Shown here one piece after another: positions 52,682 through 61,155 of a stretch of DNA of 64,000 bases. Position 1 is the first letter of the stretch. Each line of letters starts with the position of its first letter. Both the position numbers and the translations under genes were made by a program. The stretch is taken from the NCBI RefSeq assembly GCF_002998435.1, contig NZ_CP027231.1:1467001-1531000 (forward strand). Direction: 5' to 3'. Below the pieces are notes generated by a model that saw nothing but the letters and a program-made list of their open reading frames with translations, did no database searches and was not told where the DNA came from. The stretch is from Bacteroides zoogleoformans (GTDB taxonomy: Bacteria > Bacteroidota > Bacteroidia > Bacteroidales > Bacteroidaceae).

Positions 52682-53542
52682 TTACTTCACCTGAATAACC
52701 AAGAACTTGGATACGCTCCAGAAATCTTTCGAATTCGTTATCCTCAGTATAAGCTGCCCCTTGCCGTCTTTTTCCAAAGCAAAGCTTCCGGCAGGATGAG
52801 TAGTCAGCACCTCCGCACTCTTGGAATAGAGTTTGATTTCCTTTGTTGTACGAATGTCAACCTGAGTAAAGTAGTCTTTATTGACATTGCCTTCTTTCAG
52901 CACATCACCCTTATTAAGGATGTTCTGTTCTTTCAGTTCTTTCTTTGTGCCAAACACAAACCAGCCGGTATTGAGTGCCTTGTCCTGCTCGGCAACGGTT
53001 TTAGCCTTTGCCTCATTCTCGGCAGAAAGTGTCTCCTTATCCGCAGTCAGCCCCGTAACGGCAGCATCCAGTTCCTGGATACGGATGTTCTTGGAGGCCA
53101 ACTCCGCTTGCAGCTCTTCGATGCGCTGAGTCTTTGCTGCCAGTTCCAACGTCAACGATTCAACTGCTTTCTTCAGCTGGGCAGAATTATTCTTACTATT
53201 CTTAAGCATGGATTGCAACTTAACAATCTGTTCTTTGTTTTCCTCCATCTGCTTACGGATAAATTCGATATCGGAAGTAATCTGTTGTCTGGCATCCAAA
53301 GAACCTTCCGCCACGGCTCCACGCTGCAAATCCACACGACTTTCGGCCGCATTGATCTGACGGAATCCTTCCGAAATATCATTGAAAGTACCCATCATCT
53401 CATCCAGTTCAGCATTTCGCTGAGCCAATTCCATCAAAAGCGAATCATTTTCTGCTTTCAACCTATCTTTGTCACCTCCGGAGAGGTTACCACACGAAGC
53501 CATTGCAGCTCCGCATACAATTAAAACCACTAACTTTTTCAT
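52682..53542 (-). CDS. Coiled-coil lipoprotein, unknown function
   Basis: The 286-residue protein has a lipoprotein signal with lipobox MASC (C17). Residues about 25-195 are predicted long helices with heptad-like spacing (DRLKAENDSLLMELAQRNAE, then LTLELAAKTQRIEELQAELA), so a periplasmic coiled coil is likely. The C-terminal 85 residues look beta-rich (FVFGTKKELKEQNIL, SFALEKDGKGQLILRI). It may act as a periplasmic scaffold; no enzyme motif is visible. It is 35 bases downstream of rsmI on the same strand. Confidence 0.8.
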   Translation of the reverse strand: MKKLVVLIVCGAAMASCGNLSGGDKDRLKAENDSLLMELAQRNAELDEMMGTFNDISEGFRQINAAESRVDLQRGAVAEGSLDARQQITSDIEFIRKQMEENKEQIVKLQSMLKNSKNNSAQLKKAVESLTLELAAKTQRIEELQAELASKNIRIQELDAAVTGLTADKETLSAENEAKAKTVAEQDKALNTGWFVFGTKKELKEQNILNKGDVLKEGNVNKDYFTQVDIRTTKEIKLYSKSAEVLTTHPAGSFALEKDGKGQLILRITNSKDFWSVSKFLVIQVK

Positions 53543-53577
53543 ACGTTTTTATTTTACGTTTTGTTTAATGAAGTTGT

Positions 53578-54252
53578 TTAATCGTCTATTCCTGCCACTA
53601 TAATCACAATTTCACCGCGTGGTTCATTAAGGGTGAAATGTTCTATCAATTCCGTAAGAGTGCCACGCTTGGTCTCCTCGTGTACCTTGGAGATTTCGCG
53701 CGAAACGGATGCCGGGCGTTCGGCACCAAAATGCTCGGCCAACTGCGTCAATGTCTTCACCAACCTGTACGGCGACTCATAAAAAACCATGGTGCGGCGC
53801 TCTTCCGCCAATGCCTTCAAGCGCGTCGTACGCCCTTTCTTTTGCGGCAAAAAGCCTTCAAAACAGAACTTCTCATTCGGCAAGCCCGAAGCGACCAAAG
53901 CCGGGACAAAAGCCGTTGCACCCGGCAAGCATTGCACTTCGATACCGTTGCGAACGCATTCTCGTACGACCAAGAAGCCCGGATCGGATATTCCGGGAGT
54001 ACCGGCATCCGAAATCAAGGCTACCGTTGCCCCTCCCTTTATTCTTTCCACCACATGCTCCACCGTTTTATGCTCATTGAACTTATGATGAGACTGCATG
54101 GCATTCTTTATCTCAAAATGCTTCAGCAATATCCCTGAGGTACGCGTATCCTCGGCAAGCACCAAGTCGACCTCCTTCAAAATCCGAATGGCACGAAAAG
54201 TCATGTCTTCCAAATTGCCAACCGGCGTAGGCACTACATAAAGTTTTCCCAT
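53578..54252 (-). CDS. rsmI: 16S rRNA (cytidine-1402-2'-O)-methyltransferase
   Basis: RsmI is a tetrapyrrole-methylase-fold SAM enzyme that methylates the 2'-O of C1402 in the decoding centre of 16S rRNA. The 224-residue product has the family signature LYVVPTPVGNLEDMTFRAI at the start, AEDTRTSGILLKHF, LISDAGTPGISDPGF and VFYESPYRLVKTL. The frame is open to 54327 across the preceding gene's end; the ATG at 54252 (MGKLYVVPTP) is standard, with ATGs at 54258 and 54261 as near alternatives. It follows the 178-residue unknown gene by 16 bases. Confidence 0.94.
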   Translation of the reverse strand: MGKLYVVPTPVGNLEDMTFRAIRILKEVDLVLAEDTRTSGILLKHFEIKNAMQSHHKFNEHKTVEHVVERIKGGATVALISDAGTPGISDPGFLVVRECVRNGIEVQCLPGATAFVPALVASGLPNEKFCFEGFLPQKKGRTTRLKALAEERRTMVFYESPYRLVKTLTQLAEHFGAERPASVSREISKVHEETKRGTLTELIEHFTLNEPRGEIVIIVAGIDD

Positions 54253-54268
54253 ATCCATCATCGAGCAT

Positions 54269-54805
54269 TCAACTGAAATGTTTTTTGAGAAGTTCCAGAA
54301 ATTCTGCAACCACTTCATTCTCCTCATCCGGATGTACTTCCGAAGTAAAAATCTCTATGGCCTTATCCAAAGAAGAAGCTTCGTTCAGTCGCGCCACAAT
54401 CGCATTCATCTTTGCGACATCCCCTCCAAAGAGCTCACGCACAAAGCGAAACGAATCATTCAAGCTGATGGTGTGTCGCAAATCCGCGGACGGTTTGATG
54501 CGCTCCGCCAAAATAGGGGAAGAAAACGTCACGGACGGCCAGGCTGCATCTTGTTCAGAAATCTTGTCTTCGACAACCAATCGTTCCGCATCGGGCAATA
54601 CCACGACAGCGGGTTCCACAACGGGCATTTCCTCGGCAGACGCCTCTTCCAGCAATCGCTGCAATGTATCCAATCGCGTCTTTATCTGCCGGATATTCCG
54701 CTTTGCCACTATTCGCAATGCTGGATTGCCGTCAGCAGAAACTGCCTGCAATAAAAACTTCAGTTCCTGAACATCAAGTTCTATATCATTCAATAAAGTC
54801 TGCAT
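54269..54805 (-). CDS. Conserved helical protein, unknown function
   Basis: The 178-residue protein has no signal peptide or membrane helix. The N-terminal half (about 1-55) is helical with paired leucines (IELDVQELKFLLQAV, RLDTLQRLLEEAS), then a proline- and valine-rich linker, then a compact helical C-terminus with TISLNDSFRFVRELFGGDV and EVVAEFLELLKKHFS. I do not recognise a named family beyond its constant place beside rsmI and tdk in this group. It may be a small adaptor; no function is claimed. Confidence 0.75.
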   Translation of the reverse strand: MQTLLNDIELDVQELKFLLQAVSADGNPALRIVAKRNIRQIKTRLDTLQRLLEEASAEEMPVVEPAVVVLPDAERLVVEDKISEQDAAWPSVTFSSPILAERIKPSADLRHTISLNDSFRFVRELFGGDVAKMNAIVARLNEASSLDKAIEIFTSEVHPDEENEVVAEFLELLKKHFS

Positions 54806-54883
54806 GTTCCTTACACTGTACGTGTTAACGCCGCAAATGTAGAAATAAATAATGAAATAATATCAGGAAGCAAACAAAAGTAT

Positions 54884-54891
54884 TATTTTTG
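54884..54891 (+). promoter_or_regulatory. -7 box of tdk
   Basis: TATTTTTG matches TAnnTTTG, 93 bases before the tdk ATG at 54984. The 178-base gap also serves the divergent gene at 54805. Confidence 0.5.
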
Positions 54892-54983
54892 TGCTCCAGA
54901 AAGAGATTCAAGTATATCTTATGCTCTTAAAGAAAAATAACCGGAAAATTCAAAACAGAATTCAATAACAACACTTGAAAAAC

Positions 54984-55589
54984 ATGGTAGTATTCTCAGA
55001 AGACCACATACAAGAGACCAGACGCAGAGGAAGAATCGAAGTCATTTGCGGTTCGATGTTCTCCGGCAAAACGGAAGAATTGATACGACGCCTCAAAAGG
55101 GCCAAGTTTGCCAAACAGCGTGTAGAGATATTCAAACCGGCCATAGACACTCGCTATTCCGAGGCCGATGTTGTGTCTCACGACAGTCATTCCATCTCCT
55201 CTACTCCCATAGATTCATCGGCAAGTATTTTATTGTTCACGTCAGAAATTGATGTGGTCGGCATTGATGAGGCCCAATTTTTCGATGCCGGATTGATTGA
55301 TGTATGCAATCAGCTTGCCAACAACGGCATACGTGTCATTGTTGCCGGATTGGATATGGATTTTCGCGGTGTGCCGTTCGGCCCGATGCCGGGATTGTGT
55401 GCCATTGCCGACGAAGTGTCCAAGGTGCATGCCATCTGTGTAAAATGCGGCCGGTTAGCCTCTTTCTCGCACCGCACAGTGAAAAACGACAAGCAAGTAT
55501 TGCTCGGCGAAACGGCCGAATACGAGCCCTTGTGCCGCGAATGTTACCTGCGAGCTATCCGAACAGACCGGCTGGCGCCTCATGAATAA
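54984..55589 (+). CDS. tdk: Thymidine kinase
   Basis: This is a type II (cellular) thymidine kinase that phosphorylates thymidine to dTMP in salvage. The 201-residue product has Walker A GSMFSGKT (23-30), GIDEAQFF as the Walker B/lid region, the substrate-loop segment [14 protein letters not shown], and zinc cysteines in CVKCG and CREC. The frame opens at a TTG three codons earlier; the ATG at 54984 ([11 protein letters not shown]) is taken. It is followed by the AI-2E-type transporter after 23 bases. Confidence 0.94.
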   Translation: MVVFSEDHIQETRRRGRIEVICGSMFSGKTEELIRRLKRAKFAKQRVEIFKPAIDTRYSEADVVSHDSHSISSTPIDSSASILLFTSEIDVVGIDEAQFFDAGLIDVCNQLANNGIRVIVAGLDMDFRGVPFGPMPGLCAIADEVSKVHAICVKCGRLASFSHRTVKNDKQVLLGETAEYEPLCRECYLRAIRTDRLAPHE

Positions 55590-55612
55590 GAAACGATAAA
55601 AGGCAAAGCTTT

Positions 55613-56743
55613 ATGGAGCGCAAAAAGATCACATTCGACAGTTTTATCCGCGGTGTCATACTCGGGCTCATCATCATCGGCGTCCTAATGCTCTTTAAAC
55701 GCCTGAGCGGAGTGCTATTGCCTTTCTTCATTGCTTGGATCATCGCTTATTTACTTTATCCTCTGGTCACTTTCTTTCAATATAGACTCAAACTGAGAAG
55801 CCGGGTTATCTCCATATTCTGTGCATTATCTGTTCTCGCAGCCATCGGGACAGCAGCCTTTTATCTCTTGATTCCTCCCATGATAGAAGAGTTCGGTCGG
55901 GTAAAAGATCTACTGATAACTTATTTTTCCAACAATCCCCGGAACGGAAATATTCCCCAGACGCTCACAGAGTTTTTACAAGAGAACATAGACACGCAGC
56001 TCATAACCCGCCTGTTCAACCAAGAATACACCTTAGAGACCATCAAAGAAACACTTCCCGGTATTTGGGCGGTACTGTCCGAGACCTTCAACATACTATT
56101 CAGCATCTTTACCTTCTTCATCATACTATTATATATCGTTTTCATTTTGTTAGATTATGAAAGCATCTCAGAAGGTTGGATACATTTGATACCACATAAG
56201 TATCGAGGCATTGTTGCCGGGGTGCTGAACGACGTTAAGAATGGCATGAACAGATATTTCCGCGGACAAGCCTTTGTGGCTTTATGCGTAGGCATTCTAT
56301 GCAGCATAGGTTTTCTCATCATTGACTTCCCTTTAGCCATTGGATTAGGTATGTTTATAGGGATATTGAACATGGTTCCTTATCTGCAAGTGATAGGATT
56401 TGTCCCCACCATTATGCTTGCCATATTAAAAGCCGCAGACACAGGTGGTAATTTCTGGTGGATTCTGGCCTCAGCCATCATCGTGCTTGCAGTAGTGCAA
56501 GCCATCCAGGATGGCATTATCGTCCCCCATGTCATGGGCAAAGTCACCGGTCTGAACCCTGCAATCATCTTGCTCTCCCTATCAGTTTGGGGGTCGTTAA
56601 TGGGAATGTTAGGAATGATCATAGCCCTCCCTCTTACCACCCTTATGCTATCCTACTATCAACGCTTCATAATTAATCGGGAAAACATTCACGGCATTAA
56701 ACCATCTGATAATCAGAAAAGAGAAAAAGAGAGGAAAGATTAA
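55613..56743 (+). CDS. AI-2E family (PerM/YdiK-like) membrane transporter
   Basis: The 376-residue protein has eight predicted TM helices in the pattern of the AI-2 exporter-like family (DUF20): LSGVLLPFFIAWIIAYLLYP near the start, the large periplasmic or cytoplasmic loop at about 90-145, and the conserved C-terminal GMFIGILNMVPYLQVIGF and VWGSLMGMLGMIIALPLTT. Family members move diverse solutes, including sodium/proton exchange in some; a specific substrate cannot be named. It is co-directional with tdk and ends 79 bases before tRNA-Lys. Confidence 0.9.
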   Translation: MERKKITFDSFIRGVILGLIIIGVLMLFKRLSGVLLPFFIAWIIAYLLYPLVTFFQYRLKLRSRVISIFCALSVLAAIGTAAFYLLIPPMIEEFGRVKDLLITYFSNNPRNGNIPQTLTEFLQENIDTQLITRLFNQEYTLETIKETLPGIWAVLSETFNILFSIFTFFIILLYIVFILLDYESISEGWIHLIPHKYRGIVAGVLNDVKNGMNRYFRGQAFVALCVGILCSIGFLIIDFPLAIGLGMFIGILNMVPYLQVIGFVPTIMLAILKAADTGGNFWWILASAIIVLAVVQAIQDGIIVPHVMGKVTGLNPAIILLSLSVWGSLMGMLGMIIALPLTTLMLSYYQRFIINRENIHGIKPSDNQKREKERKD

Positions 56744-56766
56744 ATTTGACTTTTTCTTTCATTTCA

Positions 56767-56797
56767 CTTGTATTTTCGACAAAAGTCTTTATCTTTG
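56767..56797 (+). promoter_or_regulatory. Promoter of tRNA-Lys
   Basis: CTTG (56767-56770), one base from TTTG, and TATCTTTG (56790-56797, exact) are 19 bases apart, 25 bases before the tRNA. Confidence 0.7.
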
Positions 56798-56822
56798 CAG
56801 CCGCTTAACAGCAATAAGGTTT

Positions 56823-56895
56823 GATTCGCTAGCTCAGCAGGTAGAGCACAACACTTTTAATGTTGGGGTCCTGGGTTCGAGCCCCAGGCGGATCA
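56823..56895 (+). tRNA. tRNA-Lys (anticodon UUU)
   Basis: The 73-base gene folds into a full cloverleaf: acceptor GATTCGC with GCGGATC (one G-U pair), D-arm GCTC/GAGC, anticodon arm CAACA/TGTTG with loop CTTTTAA (anticodon UUU), five-base variable loop, and T-arm CTGGG/CCCAG with TTCGAGC. Discriminator base A; no CCA is encoded. Its product is a substrate for the MnmA encoded at 4923-6023. Confidence 0.97.
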
Positions 56896-56993
56896 CTGAA
56901 ATGCGGGACAGAAATGGACAGTAAATAACAACTCCCACAATAGAGCCACTTTTCATACCCTTTGGCGAAAACCGTTCATGTAAGTTTCATATA

Positions 56994-57054
56994 GCAATAC
57001 AAAATTAGCTAATCCTTTGAGGGAGGCAAAAGGTTTCCTTCTTTTTTGTATTGC
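56994..57054. repeat. Inverted repeat between tRNA-Lys and the insertion sequence
   Basis: GCAATACAAAA (56994-57004) and TTTTGTATTGC (57044-57054) are exact 11-base inverted repeats. Between them, CCTTTG and CAAAAGG form a further bulged stem, so the whole can fold as one long hairpin. It lies in the 192-base orphan segment 56896-57087 between the tRNA and the insertion sequence, where I see no gene. It could be a terminator or a remnant end of another mobile element. Confidence 0.5.
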
Positions 57055-57111
57055 CAGTCAACTCGATTTTTAGCAGCCTCTCTCTTTGGCTCACCGGAAT
57101 ATTAGTGGGGT

Positions 57112-58162
57112 CTAAGCGTAAATCATTGAAAGTCTGAACAAGAAGAACTTTATATCAGTGCTTCCTCTCAAAGCAGCTCTTAAAGCTTTAATCTTGGCAT
57201 TGAATGATTCAGCAAAAGCATTGGTAGCACGGTTTACAAAGAAGTTTAGCACCTCGTCGTAATGCCCGTACAAGGTAGCGGCAATAACATTGAAGCTCTT
57301 GAATCCCGAATGCTCCACCTTGTTGTACCATCTTGCCAGTGAGAGTCTTGCGGCATCCTTGATGGTCTTCTTAGAGAAAATCATGCGCAGAGAATGTGTA
57401 AGCGAATAAGCCTCCTTCAAGTCTGTGTATTGCTCGAATAGGACCTTAGCCCTCTGCTTCCGGCTTTCAGTCCACTTGTCCGCTGACTTGAACAGCAGAT
57501 ACCGGTTGCGCGCCAACAGTTGCTTCGGGGTGTCACCGTTGGCAAGCACTACGGGTGTATAGGCCTCTCCCATGGACTTGGCCTCTTCCCTTGCATCGGT
57601 CTCGTCCTGAATGGCATCCCAACGGTGCACAATGCGCATTTCCTGCAATGCGTCGTTGGAGAGTTTCTGTATATGGAAGCGGTCTATGGTCTATATGGCA
57701 TTAGGGAAGCACCGCCTTGCGATAAGGCGCATGTGCTGGCTGATGGTGCTCGCTCCCCGTCTTGGCATTAGGGAAGCACCGCCTTGCGATAAGGCGCATG
57801 GAGTTGGACATATCCATGGTTATCTCCTGAACGAGGTTCCGTCCACGCTCATCGATACGCATGAGGGCTTCCGTCACCTTGTCGGCCGATACGCCCCTGA
57901 CGATGGCTATGAGTGTCCCCTTCCTTCCACGGGCGGAACGATTGGTCACGATGGTGTAAAGCTCACCGTTGCTCGGGGCCGTCTCATCTATGCAGATGCT
58001 CGGACCGATATTCTCCGGATAGATAAGCCATTGGTCGGCATGCTCCAACTGGTCCCAGTTGCGGAAGCAACTCAGATGATCCTTATATTGTTTCTCAAAG
58101 GTATTGGCTTTGACATGGTAGTACTCCTCAAGCGTACGGCAGGGCACTGGGGAACTCTCCAT
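57112..58162 (-). pseudogene. ISL3-type transposase, catalytic part, broken
   Basis: The N-terminal piece (58162 to about 57763) reads normally through the first catalytic aspartate in ICIDETAPSNGE and the second in ITMDMSNSMRLIARR. It then runs into a 67-base insertion and stops at 57701. After the insertion the ancestral frame continues with a TAG where a glutamine codon is expected, then TIDRFHIQKLSND and on to the catalytic glutamate in ATNAFAESFNAKIKALRA; the C-terminal frame ends at 57112. So the DDE residues are all still encoded, but a frameshifting insertion and a nonsense codon separate them. Confidence 0.88.
57696..57800. repeat. 38-base direct repeat inside the transposase gene
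   Basis: Bases 57696-57733 and 57763-57800 are identical over 38 positions. The copies are 67 bases apart, with 29 unrelated bases between them. The extra 67 bases (67 is not a multiple of 3) break the reading frame. Confidence 0.9.
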
Positions 58163-58502
58163 ACGTTTCTTTTAAAAAAGCCGCGAACTCCTTGGAGTAG
58201 CACGTTCCCTTTGCAACAAGACTTAAAGGACAGCAGAAACTCACGCCGTCCTTGCGATTAAGCCATCGGCGACGACGTATGTGAAGCAAAAGCTTATGGT
58301 CACGGATAGGGCAATCTGTTATCGTGGTAGAATCAAGGAATCTCTTACTCTTGATATCAGTGTCGGACCTATAAGAAGCAGGATAAATCTCATCCAGACC
58401 TATCTCTATCAATGTAGTACTCTGATGGACATTGACTACCTCAAAATAATCAAGGATTGGGGAGGGAAGCATCAGGCTGGCAAGTTCTCTTAGTAAATCC
58501 AT
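58128..58502 (-). CDS. ISL3-type transposase N-terminal protein
   Basis: The 124-residue product matches the short first frame of ISAon1-like elements, a DNA-binding N-terminal region with a zinc- and helix-rich look (TTITDCPIRDHKLLLHIRRR). It starts at the ATG at 58502, right after a TACTTTTG -7 box (58507-58514, minus strand), and overlaps the second frame by 35 bases in the +1 frame, so the second frame is translated by re-initiation or frameshifting. This first frame appears intact. Confidence 0.75.
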   Translation of the reverse strand: MDLLRELASLMLPSPILDYFEVVNVHQSTTLIEIGLDEIYPASYRSDTDIKSKRFLDSTTITDCPIRDHKLLLHIRRRRWLNRKDGVSFCCPLSLVAKGTCYSKEFAAFLKETYGEFPSALPYA

Positions 58503-58633
58503 AAGGCAAAAGTAAGAAAAAAGAGTAACCCCCACTAATATTCCGCTGAGCCCTAATTGGGAACAATATGAGAATATTCGTAAAACAAGAGAAGCTAAGT
58601 ATTGAGAAATCAACCACTTAGCCTTTTATCCCG

Positions 58634-58717
58634 TACCCAGACCCGGGGTCGAACCGGGATGGAAGTGAATCCACTGGTGTTTGAGACCAGCGCGTCTACC
58701 GATTCCGCCATCTGGGC
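58634..58717 (-). tRNA. tRNA-Leu (anticodon CAA)
   Basis: The 84-base gene on the minus strand has acceptor GCCCAGA with TCTGGGT, anticodon stem CTGGT/ACCAG around loop CTCAAAC (anticodon CAA), the long variable arm expected for leucine tRNA, and T-arm CCCGG/CCGGG with TTCGACC. Discriminator base A; no CCA encoded. Confidence 0.96.
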
Positions 58718-58741
58718 ATGCATCATTTCTGAAATGCGGTG

Positions 58742-58772
58742 CAAAGATACCGCTTTTTTCCAAACCTGCAAC
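58742..58772 (-). promoter_or_regulatory. Promoter of tRNA-Leu
   Basis: On the minus strand TATCTTTG (58742-58749) is an exact -7 box and GTTG (58769-58772) stands 19 bases upstream, one base from TTTG. Confidence 0.65.
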
Positions 58773-58874
58773 ACTTTCCACGAAAAAAGACAAAAAAAAT
58801 GAGAAAATAGAAGCGGATTATTCTTCCTTTGTAAAATATGCAGTACATTAGCGGAAAATTAAAAAACAAACAGC

Positions 58875-59960
58875 ATGACAACCAATAAGGACAACTTCTG
58901 CGTCATCATGGGCGGAGGAATCGGCAGCCGCTTCTGGCCATTCAGCCGTAAAACAATGCCCAAACAGTTTCTGGATTTCTTCGGCATAGGACGCTCATTG
59001 TTACAACAAACTTTCGACCGATTTAAACAAATAATTCCGGTAGAGAATATACTTATCGTAACAAACGATTTGTACACCGACCTTGTAAGAAAACAACTCC
59101 CGGAACTCCATTCCGAGCAAATATTGCTGGAACCAACACGCAGGAATACCGCCCCCTGCATCGCATGGGCCTCTTATCACATCCGTGCCCTGAACCCGAA
59201 TGCCAATATAGTGGTCGCTCCCTCGGACCATCTCATCTTAAAAGAAGGAGAGTTCTTGGCAGCCATTGAAAAAGGACTGGAATTTGTTTCAAAATCGGAC
59301 AATCTGCTGACACTCGGCATCAAACCCAACCGTCCCGAAACCGGATATGGCTACATACAGATAGACGAACCGGCAGATGATAATTTCTATAAGGTGAAGA
59401 CTTTCACAGAAAAACCGGAACTGGAACTTGCAAAGGTCTTTGTAGAAAGCGGTGAATTCTATTGGAATTCAGGGCTGTTCATGTGGAACGTAAACTCCAT
59501 CATCAAAGCTGGTGAAACCTTATTGCCGGAATTGGCCGCAAAACTGGCTCCCGGCAAAGATGTCTACGGAACCCCTTTGGAAAAGCAGTTCATTGACGAA
59601 AACTTCCCGACCTGCCCCAACATTTCCATCGACTTCGGAGTTATGGAAAAAGCCGACAATGTTTATGTCTCGTTAGGCGACTTCGGTTGGTCCGATTTAG
59701 GCACTTGGGGATCATTGTACGACTTATCCCCGAAAGATGAAACCGGAAATGTCTCTTTAAAATGTCAGTCGCTTTTTTATGACAGCAAGGATAATATCGT
59801 AGTATTGCCCGACAACAAACTCGCAGTAATCGAAGGACTTGAGGGATATCTTATTGCCGAATCGGAAAATGTGCTGCTGATTTGCAAAAAGGATGAAGAG
59901 CATGTCATCCGTAAATTCGTGAATGACGCACAAATCAAGATGGGAGAAGAGTATATTTAA
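58875..59960 (+). CDS. manC: Mannose-1-phosphate guanylyltransferase
   Basis: This enzyme makes GDP-mannose from mannose-1-phosphate and GTP, the precursor for mannose- and fucose-containing glycans. The 361-residue protein has the nucleotidyltransferase signature GGGIGSRFWPFSRKTMPKQF (13-32), VAPSDHLI, the ETGYGYIQ substrate segment, EKP in FTEKPELELA, and the GWSDLGTW metal-site region. It lacks the C-terminal isomerase domain of bifunctional ManC/AlgA. It is a single-gene unit ended by a strong bidirectional terminator. Confidence 0.93.
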   Translation: MTTNKDNFCVIMGGGIGSRFWPFSRKTMPKQFLDFFGIGRSLLQQTFDRFKQIIPVENILIVTNDLYTDLVRKQLPELHSEQILLEPTRRNTAPCIAWASYHIRALNPNANIVVAPSDHLILKEGEFLAAIEKGLEFVSKSDNLLTLGIKPNRPETGYGYIQIDEPADDNFYKVKTFTEKPELELAKVFVESGEFYWNSGLFMWNVNSIIKAGETLLPELAAKLAPGKDVYGTPLEKQFIDENFPTCPNISIDFGVMEKADNVYVSLGDFGWSDLGTWGSLYDLSPKDETGNVSLKCQSLFYDSKDNIVVLPDNKLAVIEGLEGYLIAESENVLLICKKDEEHVIRKFVNDAQIKMGEEYI

Positions 59961-59983
59961 TTTCTTTTCAGAACAAACATCTT

Positions 59984-60042
59984 GAATAAAAGATTGCGGG
60001 AGCCAGACGTGATAACTGTCCGGCTCCCGCAATCTTTTATTC
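59984..60042. terminator. Long bidirectional terminator between manC and the HIT gene
   Basis: Arms 59984-60008 and 60018-60042 are inverted repeats of 25 bases with one mismatch (core GATTGCGGGAGCC with GGCTCCCGCAATC). Because the stem ends in AAAA on one side and TTTT on the other, it gives a T run in both directions and can end both convergent transcripts. Confidence 0.9.
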
Positions 60043-60060
60043 AGAGGAGGAAATAAAATA

Positions 60061-60453
60061 TCAGAGTGCTGCACGTATGGCCTCTGCCACTGCGACAAAC
60101 TCTTCGGTCGTCAGTCTCAACTTAGGATTGGAGAAAAGCATATCCTTCTCATTTTGCATCGGTATCAGGTGTATGTGCGCATGAGGCACCTCAAGTCCCA
60201 ACACCGCTTCACCCACTTTCTTGCAGGGGAAAGCTTTGCCAATGGCCAATGCCACTTTCTTGGCAAAAACATGCATTGCCGCCAGATCCTCGTCAGACAA
60301 ATCGAAGACATAATCCACTTCCTGTTTGGGAACAACCAACGTATGACCTTTCACTAACGGATTGATGTCAAGAAAAGCAAAGAACCGTTCATCCTCCGCC
60401 ACCTTGTAGCAAGGTATTTCACCTGAGATAATTCTGCTGAATATTGTTGCCAT
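60061..60453 (-). CDS. HIT family nucleotide hydrolase
   Basis: The 130-residue protein has the histidine triad HAHIHLIP (H91, H93, H95) and the N-terminal SRIISGEIPCYKVAEDE of the HinT branch; such enzymes hydrolyse nucleoside phosphoramidates and adenylates. The frame is open 11 codons upstream to 60486 but the ATG at 60453 (MATIFSRIISG) is standard. It lies 50 bases after greA on the same strand and probably shares its transcript. Confidence 0.92.
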   Translation of the reverse strand: MATIFSRIISGEIPCYKVAEDERFFAFLDINPLVKGHTLVVPKQEVDYVFDLSDEDLAAMHVFAKKVALAIGKAFPCKKVGEAVLGLEVPHAHIHLIPMQNEKDMLFSNPKLRLTTEEFVAVAEAIRAAL

Positions 60454-60503
60454 AACTGTAATGTATAAAATAAGGCAAGCCCGCACGCAGACCTGCCTTT
60501 CTA

Positions 60504-60968
60504 TTAAAATGAAATGTTTACTACTTCCAAATTGATCACACCTTGCGGAACTTTGATTTCGGCCACATCACCCACTTTCTTACCAAGCAAGCCTTGCGCA
60601 ATCGGGGTATTCACAGAAATCTTTCCTTCTTTCAGGTTGGCTTCGCTTTCCGAAACGATGGTATAAACCATCTTCATCCCATTCTTCACGTTCTTCAGTT
60701 CCACCTTGTTAAGAATCTGTACCGAATCCGTCTTCAGTTTCGATTCGTCAATAATCTTGGCATCGGCAATCACCGCCTTCAATTTATTGATTTTCATTTC
60801 AAGCATTCCCTGAGCTTCTTTTGCCGCATCATATTCCGCATTTTCCGACAAGTCTCCCTTGTCACGTGCCTCAGCAATAGCTGCTACTATTTTCGGGCGT
60901 TCCACCGCCTCCAAATACTTCAGGTCGGCCAGCAATTTATTGTAACCTTCTTCTGACATGTAAGCCAT
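60504..60968 (-). CDS. greA: Transcription elongation factor GreA
   Basis: GreA rescues backtracked RNA polymerase by stimulating transcript cleavage. The 154-residue protein has an N-terminal coiled coil with the tip DLSENAEYDAAKEAQ (about 39-53), carrying the acidic residues that reach the active site, and a C-terminal FKBP-like domain. A strong Shine-Dalgarno sequence, AAGGAGG at 60976-60982 (minus strand), stands seven bases before the ATG, uncommon in this genus. Confidence 0.95.
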   Translation of the reverse strand: MAYMSEEGYNKLLADLKYLEAVERPKIVAAIAEARDKGDLSENAEYDAAKEAQGMLEMKINKLKAVIADAKIIDESKLKTDSVQILNKVELKNVKNGMKMVYTIVSESEANLKEGKISVNTPIAQGLLGKKVGDVAEIKVPQGVINLEVVNISF

Positions 60969-61024
60969 ACGTTTTCCTCCTTAAAATATATTTAGTTTTT
61001 ATTGATACCATAAACAAAAAAGAA

Positions 61025-61049
61025 TTCCAACATGGTCAGCATGCTGGAA
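61025..61049 (-). terminator. Terminator of the thioredoxin-fold lipoprotein gene
   Basis: On the minus strand TTCCAGCATG and CATGTTGGAA pair with one mismatch, followed by TTCTTTTTTG. It lies 107 bases after the stop at 61156 and before greA. Confidence 0.7.
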
Positions 61050-61155
61050 CCCTCTTCTTAAAATTCTCGACAAAGATAGTCTTTTAAACAATGCGTGTCA
61101 AGTAAAAAAGGCTGTTTTGCAACATATTAAAAACAAGTCTCTGACTTATACTATT

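Larger units (their letters stand above)
57088..58552 (-). mobile_element. Degenerate ISL3-type insertion sequence, ISAon1-like
   Basis: The element is bounded by 23-base terminal inverted repeats at 57088-57110 and 58530-58552 that match at 22 of 23 positions and begin GGCTCA. Its 1465 bases contain two overlapping transposase frames on the minus strand in the arrangement of ISAon1-like ISL3 elements. The adjacent eight bases on the left (57080-57087) and right (58553-58560) do not match, so no target duplication is visible. The transposase is interrupted, so the copy is inactive by itself. It sits between two tRNA genes. Confidence 0.88.
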
